Source of the DNA: Pseudomonadota bacterium
GTDB taxonomy: Bacteria > Myxococcota > Myxococcia > Myxococcales > Anaeromyxobacteraceae
Reading direction: 5' to 3'
DNA: 5,507 nt
NCBI GenBank assembly: GCA_023411405.1
Contig: JAEYOU010000076.1
Span: 1 to 5,507 of the forward strand
The first letter of the stretch is position 1. Each line of letters starts with the position of its first letter. A model generated the notes under the pieces. That model searched no databases. It worked only from the letters and a program-made list of their open reading frames with translations, and was not told the DNA's origin. Of this stretch, positions 1 through 5,507 are shown piece by piece. Made by a program: the position numbers and the translations under genes.

Positions 1-250
1 CCCCGAGGACGTCCTCGATGCCGCGCCCGCCGAGGTCGTCCCCGAACCGCGCGCGGGCCGCCCGGCTGGCCCCGAGGATCCGGCCGCGCGCGTCGAGGAC
101 GAAGGCGGGATCGCCCAGCGCGTCCGACACCGCCCGGAGGTGCTTCTCGAGCGCGCCGGCGCCCGGCCGCGCCGCGCGCCACGCGCCCAAGGCCGCGGCC
201 AGGAGGAGCCCGATCGCTCCTCCCCCCAGGACCAGCGCGAGCGCGGCCAT
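1..250 (-). CDS. N-terminal fragment of a membrane-anchored PAS-domain sensor protein, probably a sensor histidine kinase (partial)
   Basis: Reading the minus strand from ATG at 250-248 gives 83 open codons to the window edge, with G/C in nearly every third position. Residues about 2-23 are one hydrophobic helix rich in Ala, Leu and Gly, followed by a basic patch (W24-R25-A-A-R28) that would lie on the cytoplasmic side. A short linker (about 33-45) leads into a PAS-like start: G46-D-P-A-F-V-L-D53, then A-R-G-R-I-L and a segment ending in R-F-G at 68-70. This membrane-helix-plus-PAS order is common in sensor histidine kinases, but the kinase part lies outside the window, so a diguanylate cyclase or a PAS-containing transcription activator cannot be excluded. 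The start is uncertain: in-frame GTG codons at 262 and 280 also fit, no start has a strong Shine-Dalgarno site, and ATG 250 has only an AGG five bases upstream. The gene is divergent from lon. Confidence 0.72.
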   Translation of the reverse strand, partial: MAALALVLGGGAIGLLLAAALGAWRAARPGAGALEKHLRAVSDALGDPAFVLDARGRILGASRAARARFGDDLGGRGIEDVLG

Positions 251-304
251 GGTGGCCTGCACGCCAACGAACCTGGCCACGGGCTTGCCGCCGAGGAAGT
301 CGGT

Positions 305-332
305 CTTATGCAGAGGAGACGATGATCGGCAA
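305..332 (-). promoter_or_regulatory. Candidate sigma-70-like promoter for the minus-strand PAS sensor gene
   Basis: On the minus strand, TTGCCG (332-327) and CATAAG (310-305) are separated by 16 bases. The -35-like box keeps the TTG core, and the -10-like box matches TATAAT at four of six positions, which stands out in such GC-rich DNA. Transcription would start near 298, giving leaders of roughly 18 to 48 bases for the candidate starts at 280, 262 and 250. This is a match by eye only; no transcript data are available. Confidence 0.35.
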
Positions 333-555
333 ACGAGCGTGGTCTCCAGCGGAGGGTCCTCCGGCGGCGCCCCAGCAGGTCCCGCCCCGCAGCGGGCGCG
401 TGTCGGGCGCAGGAGAGGACGACCGGGAGCGCGGGCTGTGGGCGCCCTCGGAGGGGCCCGTGCGCAGCGATCCGGGCGGCGCCGGCGGCGAGCCCGACGG
501 GCGCACGATCCCGAAACCCGGCCGGACGGCGTTGAACGAATCGTGACGATGCACC

Positions 556-574
556 GGGCCGCGCGCCGCGGCCC
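556..574. repeat. Perfect GC-rich inverted repeat (8-bp stem, 3-base loop) upstream of lon
   Basis: GGGCCGCG at 556-563 and its exact reverse complement CGCGGCCC at 567-574 flank a CGC loop. The stem lies about 100 bases before the lon start codon and 10 bases after the stop codon (544-546) of the doubtful small ORF. No T-run follows directly; the nearest T-rich stretch is around 597-605. It could be an operator, a structured leader element if transcription starts further upstream, or a weak terminator. The sequence alone does not decide between these. Confidence 0.45.
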
Positions 575-672
575 AAGGGCTCGCCAGTCCGCCCGGTTTC
601 TTGTTGATAACGTCCCTTCCCGCGGGTATCCCTGATCGGAGCCCTCGCGGCGCACACCCCAAGGAGAATCGC

Positions 673-3174
<2,502 letters not shown>

Positions 3175-3195
3175 CGCAGCGGATCCGTAGTTGCT

Positions 3196-3234
3196 CCCCT
3201 GGGGCCTCAGGCGTCGGACCTCGGGCCTCAGGGG
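3196..3234. terminator. Long stem-loop after lon, probable transcription terminator without a U-tract
   Basis: Bases 3196-3207 (CCCCTGGGGCCT) pair with 3223-3234 (GGGCCTCAGGGG) over 12 consecutive pairs, two of them G-U. After a single C/C mismatch, AGG (3209-3211) pairs with CCT (3219-3221) around a 7-base loop. The stem begins 22 bases after the lon stop codon, the usual place for a terminator. No T-run follows on either strand, so it is not a textbook intrinsic terminator; it may act with Rho or protect the mRNA 3' end. The stem contains a 10-base direct repeat, GGGCCTCAGG, at 3202-3211 and 3223-3232. Confidence 0.6.
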
Positions 3235-3252
3235 AAGCGCCGCCGCCGGACT

Positions 3253-3268
3253 CGGCCCGATCGGGCCG
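3253..3268. repeat. 16-bp perfect palindrome in the lon/SDR intergenic gap
   Basis: CGGCCCGATCGGGCCG reads the same on both strands. With a three-base bulge (ACT, 3250-3252) on the left side, the symmetry continues as GCCGG (3245-3249) and CCGGC (3269-3273). It lies about 45 bases upstream of the proposed -10 element of the next gene, so it could be an operator for a dimeric regulator or a second hairpin of the lon terminator region. A third, smaller inverted repeat, AGGCC-TGC-GGCCT, follows at 3290-3302. Confidence 0.4.
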
Positions 3269-3313
3269 CCGGCTGAGGCTTGAAGCCCGAGGCCTGCGGC
3301 CTTCCCGGTGGTG

Positions 3314-3325
3314 TAGTGTCCTCCT
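3314..3325 (+). promoter_or_regulatory. Candidate -10 element and leaderless start context of the SDR gene
   Basis: TAGTGT at 3314-3319 has the TAnnnT form of a sigma-70 -10 box. Transcription starting seven bases beyond it would begin at G3326, the first base of the GTG start codon. Bases 3320-3325 are pyrimidine-rich (CCTCCT), the opposite of a Shine-Dalgarno site. The same 8-mer, TAGTGTCC, appears again upstream of the kinase gene at 4442-4449. No good -35 box is visible at the expected spacing (around 3290-3297), so this is a tentative call. Confidence 0.35.
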
Positions 3326-4390
3326 GTGGGGGATCGCCGTCTCGCCATCCTCACCGGCTCGCCCGGGCCAGTGCTCGACGCCGTCGCGGGCGCGTTCGCC
3401 GCGGCGGGCTTCACGACCCGACACCTCTCGCTCGATCCGAGCACGCCCGATCCCGAGCCGACCACGCCGGCCGAGGTCGTCGTGCACCTCGGCCTCCGCA
3501 CGCCGCGCGGCATGGACGAGCCGCGGCGCACGGCGCTCGAGGTGTCTGCCGCGCGCACGGCCGCCCGGCTCTCCCACGCGTACGGCGCCCGCCGGCTGCT
3601 CCACGTCTCGACGACCGCGGTCTACGGCCGCCCGCGCAACCTGCCCTGCCGCGAGGGCGAGCTCAAGGACCCGCGCACGGCGCTCGAGCGGATCCGCTGG
3701 CGCGCGGAGCAGGCGAGCTGGGCCGCGTTCCGCGGCGGCGTGCCGCTCACGGTCCTCCGCCCCGCTCTGCCCTACGGCCCGACCCTGCACAGCGGGCCGG
3801 TGCGCGCGCTCGCGTTCCTCGCGCTGCTCAACCACGGCCGGCGGCAGGTCCCGATCCTGCGCCGCGGGCCCGTGGCGCACCTCGTCCACCTCTCCGACCT
3901 CGCCCGGGCGGTGGTCCACGTGGCCCTGCATCCGCGCGACGGCGACGTCCTCGGCCGCGCGTTCAACGTCGCCGACGAGGCGCCGCTCCCGCTCGCCGAG
4001 CACCTGGCGGCGGCCCTCACCTCGCTCGGCTTCGAGCCGGGCCGCTACCTGCCTTCGTGGCCGCGCCTGACCGCCTCGCTCCTGTGGCTGTTCCGGAACG
4101 TGCCGGACCGGACGCTGCTCGCGGCCGTGAACCGGCGGCTCGCGCGCGGGTGGCAGCGCCTGGGCGCCCGGACCGGCATCTCCGCGCAGCTCACCCCGCG
4201 CGTGGATCGCGAGGTCCTCCACTGGATGAGCACGGATCACTACTACGACGTCGGGCGGCTCCACGCCCTCGGCTGGCGCGCACGCCACCCCGTCGCCACG
4301 GCGTCGTTCCCCGAGACGATCCGGACGCTCGTCGAGGGCCAGCTCCTGCCGGCGGGGAGCGCAGCGCGGCGATCGACGGGCTCCGCGTGA
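3326..4390 (+). CDS. NAD(P)-binding extended-SDR / NAD-dependent epimerase-dehydratase family protein
   Basis: This 354-aa, probably cytosolic protein has the fold signals of extended short-chain dehydrogenases. An N-terminal beta strand and nucleotide loop, L-A-I-L-T-G11-S-P-G14-P-V, is followed by helix A-G-A-F-A-A-A-G28. V-V-V-H-L-G (51-56) is the usual strand-4 motif, and S95-T-T-A-V-Y-G101 resembles the SS-x-x-V-Y-G motif of epimerases. L-R-P-A-L-P-Y-G-P and V-H-L-S-D-L-A-R-A are further family motifs. Two oddities stand out. The third glycine of the GxxGxxG loop is replaced by L17. The expected YxxxK catalytic pair after the VYG strand aligns with L120 and R124 (in A-L-E-R-I-R-W-R-A-E), although E128 of the helix is kept. 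Substrate is therefore unassignable, and a non-catalytic or altered role is possible. GTG 3326 is the only start that keeps the nucleotide-binding strand, because an in-frame TAG lies at 3314-3316; no ribosome binding site precedes it. The gene stands alone between two intergenic gaps. Confidence 0.88.
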   Translation: MGDRRLAILTGSPGPVLDAVAGAFAAAGFTTRHLSLDPSTPDPEPTTPAEVVVHLGLRTPRGMDEPRRTALEVSAARTAARLSHAYGARRLLHVSTTAVYGRPRNLPCREGELKDPRTALERIRWRAEQASWAAFRGGVPLTVLRPALPYGPTLHSGPVRALAFLALLNHGRRQVPILRRGPVAHLVHLSDLARAVVHVALHPRDGDVLGRAFNVADEAPLPLAEHLAAALTSLGFEPGRYLPSWPRLTASLLWLFRNVPDRTLLAAVNRRLARGWQRLGARTGISAQLTPRVDREVLHWMSTDHYYDVGRLHALGWRARHPVATASFPETIRTLVEGQLLPAGSAARRSTGSA

Positions 4391-4583
4391 CCCGCGACGA
4401 CCGGCCGCCTGGTCAGTGGCCGAACCACGGCATCCATGTCATAGTGTCCGCGGGATCCCGCCATCCGTGTCACGCCGGCGGTCGGATCCGGGGGATGTCG
4501 ATCATGTGCGCAAAGGTGCGCCACCTCCCGGCCGAGATCGTACGACGAGCGACATGTCGGGGCATGGCTCGAGGAGGACTTCG
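4391..4583. other. Intergenic region between the SDR gene and the kinase gene
   Basis: This 193-base gap holds the repeat/palindrome block at 4431-4472 and a small palindrome CGGATCCG at 4483-4490. It also holds a short plus-strand frame (ATG 4495 or 4504, stop TGA 4585-4587) whose stop overlaps the kinase GTG start as GTGA. I see no convincing terminator for the SDR gene; GACC/GGTC near 4398-4413 pairs only weakly. The purine-rich GAGGAGGA at 4571-4578 is the kinase ribosome binding site. Confidence 0.5.
4431..4472. promoter_or_regulatory. Direct repeat with central palindrome upstream of the kinase gene, probable regulatory site
   Basis: CATCCATGTCA (4431-4441) recurs as CATCCGTGTCA (4462-4472), identical at 10 of 11 positions. 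The start-to-start distance is 31 bases, close to three helical turns, so both copies face the same side of the DNA. Between them lie TAGTGTCC (4442-4449), also found before the SDR gene and possibly a -10 element, and a perfect 12-bp palindrome GCGGGATCCCGC (4450-4461). The block ends 111 bases before the kinase start. The arrangement suggests tandem binding of a regulator around a promoter, but no known consensus is recognised. Confidence 0.4.
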
Positions 4584-5507
4584 GTGATCAGGATGCTCGG
4601 CCGGTACGAGCTCCTCGAGCAGATCGGCAGCGGCGGCATGGCGGTGGTCTATCGCGGGCGCGACACGGCCCTCGATCGCGAGGTGGCCGTGAAGCTCCTC
4701 CACCCGCACCTCGCCGCCGCGCCCGAGTCTCGCGCGCGCTTCTCCCGCGAGGCGCGGGTCGTCGCGCGGCTGTCCCACCCCGGCATCGTGGAGATCTTCG
4801 ACTACGGCGGCGACGCCGCGGTCGAGAGCTTCCTCGTGACGGAGTTCGTCCGCGGCCGCACGCTCCGCGCCTTCGCGCACGAGGTCGGCTTCGGCTACCC
4901 CGAGCTCGGGTTGCTCGTCGGCGTCGCGCTCGCCGACGCGCTCGTGCACGCCCACTCGGCCGGCGTCATCCACCGTGACCTCAAGCCGGAGAACGTGCTC
5001 GTGGACGAGGGCGCGCGGCCCGCCGTGAAGCTCGCCGACTTCGGGATCGCGCGGGTGCTCGCCTCCGACGAGCGGATGACCATGACCGGCGCGCTCGTCG
5101 GCTCGCCCCATCACATGCCGCCGGAGGTCGTGGAGGGGCGGGACGCCGACGTGCGGAGCGACGTGTTCTCGCTCGGGACGATCCTCTACTGGCTCGCCAC
5201 GGGGCGCCTGCCGTTCGCCGCGGCCAACCCGACCGCGATCCTCCGGCGCGTGCTCCAGGGCGACTTCGAGGATCCGCGCAAGGTGGACCCGCGCGTGTCC
5301 GATGCGCTCGCCGAGGTCATCGTCCGCTGCCTCCAGCTCGCGCCCGAGCGGCGCCCGCAGAGCGCGGCGGAGGTGCGCGACGCGGTCCAGCAGGTCCTCG
5401 CCGAGGTGGGCCTCGCGCGGCCGCAGGAGGCGCTGGTGGCGTTCCTGCGGGATCCCGCCGCCACGAAGGCCCGCTTCCGGACCGAGGCCTCAGCCGCCCT
5501 GCTCGCC
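4584..5507 (+). CDS. Hanks-type serine/threonine protein kinase (3' end outside the window)
   Basis: The first 308 residues are visible, in frame to the last base. They contain a full bacterial eukaryote-like kinase domain (about 8-265), which transfers phosphate from ATP to Ser/Thr of protein targets. The Gly-rich loop is G15-S-G-G-M-A-V-V-Y23, the ATP-binding lysine is K37 in VAVK, and the helix-C glutamate is E56. The catalytic loop is H130-R-D132-L-K134-P-E-N137, the Mg-binding D152-F-G starts the activation segment, and D193 lies in S-D-V-F-S-L-G. All catalytic residues are present, so it should be active. The activation segment carries T166 and T168 as possible autophosphorylation sites and ends G173-S-P-H-H-M-P-P-E181, where most relatives have APE. 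After about residue 265 a helical region begins; no membrane helix appears before the edge. GTG 4584 is chosen over ATG 4593 because GAGGAGGA (4571-4578) is correctly spaced only for the former. Myxobacteria encode many such kinases, so its pathway cannot be named. Confidence 0.94.
   Translation, partial: MIRMLGRYELLEQIGSGGMAVVYRGRDTALDREVAVKLLHPHLAAAPESRARFSREARVVARLSHPGIVEIFDYGGDAAVESFLVTEFVRGRTLRAFAHEVGFGYPELGLLVGVALADALVHAHSAGVIHRDLKPENVLVDEGARPAVKLADFGIARVLASDERMTMTGALVGSPHHMPPEVVEGRDADVRSDVFSLGTILYWLATGRLPFAAANPTAILRRVLQGDFEDPRKVDPRVSDALAEVIVRCLQLAPERRPQSAAEVRDAVQQVLAEVGLARPQEALVAFLRDPAATKARFRTEASAALLA

Larger units (their letters stand above)
251..672. other. Divergent intergenic region between the PAS sensor gene and lon
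   Basis: About 420 bases lie between the two divergent genes. They include the candidate minus-strand promoter near 305-332, a perfect inverted repeat CGGAGG-GT-CCTCCG at 350-363 and a perfect GC-rich stem-loop at 556-574. An unusually AT-rich patch for this DNA, TTGTTGATAA at 601-610, could hold a -10 element for lon (GATAAC at 606-611), but no convincing -35 box sits 16-18 bases upstream. A plus-strand ORF of 74 codons (322-546) follows an AGAGGAG sequence. However, its product is rich in Pro, Gly and Arg, has no recognisable domain, and uses more A/T third positions than the real genes, so I do not call it a gene. I found no heat-shock sigma-32-type promoter or CIRCE-like operator. Confidence 0.6.

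Noticed and set aside
532..560. TTGAAC as a heat-shock or sigma-70 -35 box for lon
   Set aside because: No CCCCAT-like or TATAAT-like box follows at 13-18 bases; the downstream sequence is GC-rich and leads into the 556-574 hairpin.
18..635. A 205-codon plus-strand open frame at the left end
   Set aside because: Its translation is Arg/Ala/Pro/Ser-rich without motifs, and its first part lies opposite the minus-strand frame that encodes a membrane helix and PAS-like sequence.
3280..4587. A 435-codon plus-strand frame overlapping the SDR gene in another phase
   Set aside because: It is Arg/Pro/Ala low-complexity. The overlapping 3326-4390 frame shows clear SDR motifs; only the short 3' end (4495-4587) is kept as a tentative upstream frame.
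4470..5114. A 214-codon minus-strand frame opposite the kinase domain
   Set aside because: It is a shadow of the kinase frame: composition rich in Glu, Arg, Ala, His and Val, and no motif, while the opposite strand has all kinase motifs.

Overview
The window is very GC-rich DNA with almost exclusively G/C third codon positions in its real genes. It carries a Lon protease and a Hanks-type serine/threonine kinase, beside the start of a probable membrane-anchored PAS sensor protein. This fits a member of the Myxococcota, and Anaeromyxobacter-like GC content and gene style is my best guess. That assignment is inference from composition and gene content; no rRNA or marker gene is present.

Layout, left to right. 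(1) Positions 1-250, minus strand: the N-terminal 83 residues of a protein with one membrane helix followed by a PAS domain, probably a sensor histidine kinase, cut by the window edge. (2) 251-672: a long non-coding or weakly coding divergent region. It has a plausible minus-strand promoter, two perfect inverted repeats and one doubtful small ORF. (3) 673-3174, plus strand: a complete ATP-dependent Lon protease of 833 aa with all Walker, sensor and Ser-Lys catalytic residues. (4) 3175-3325: an intergenic stretch with a long stem-loop (probable lon terminator), a 16-bp palindrome and a probable promoter. (5) 3326-4390, plus: a 354-aa NAD(P)-binding SDR/epimerase-like protein. Its GTG start has no ribosome binding site and sits 10 bases after an in-frame stop, suggesting a leaderless mRNA, and its SDR catalytic Tyr/Lys pair appears to be missing. 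(6) 4391-4583: an intergenic stretch with a 31-bp-spaced direct repeat flanking a palindrome, probably regulatory. (7) 4584-5507, plus: the kinase domain of a Ser/Thr protein kinase that runs off the right edge.

The three plus-strand genes are separated by 150-190 bp gaps with their own signals, so I read them as separate transcription units rather than one operon. I see no mobile element, CRISPR array, tRNA or rRNA. Nothing here amounts to a clearly new biological system. The points most worth a second look are the degenerate SDR active site with its apparently leaderless start, and the repeat-plus-palindrome block ahead of the kinase.
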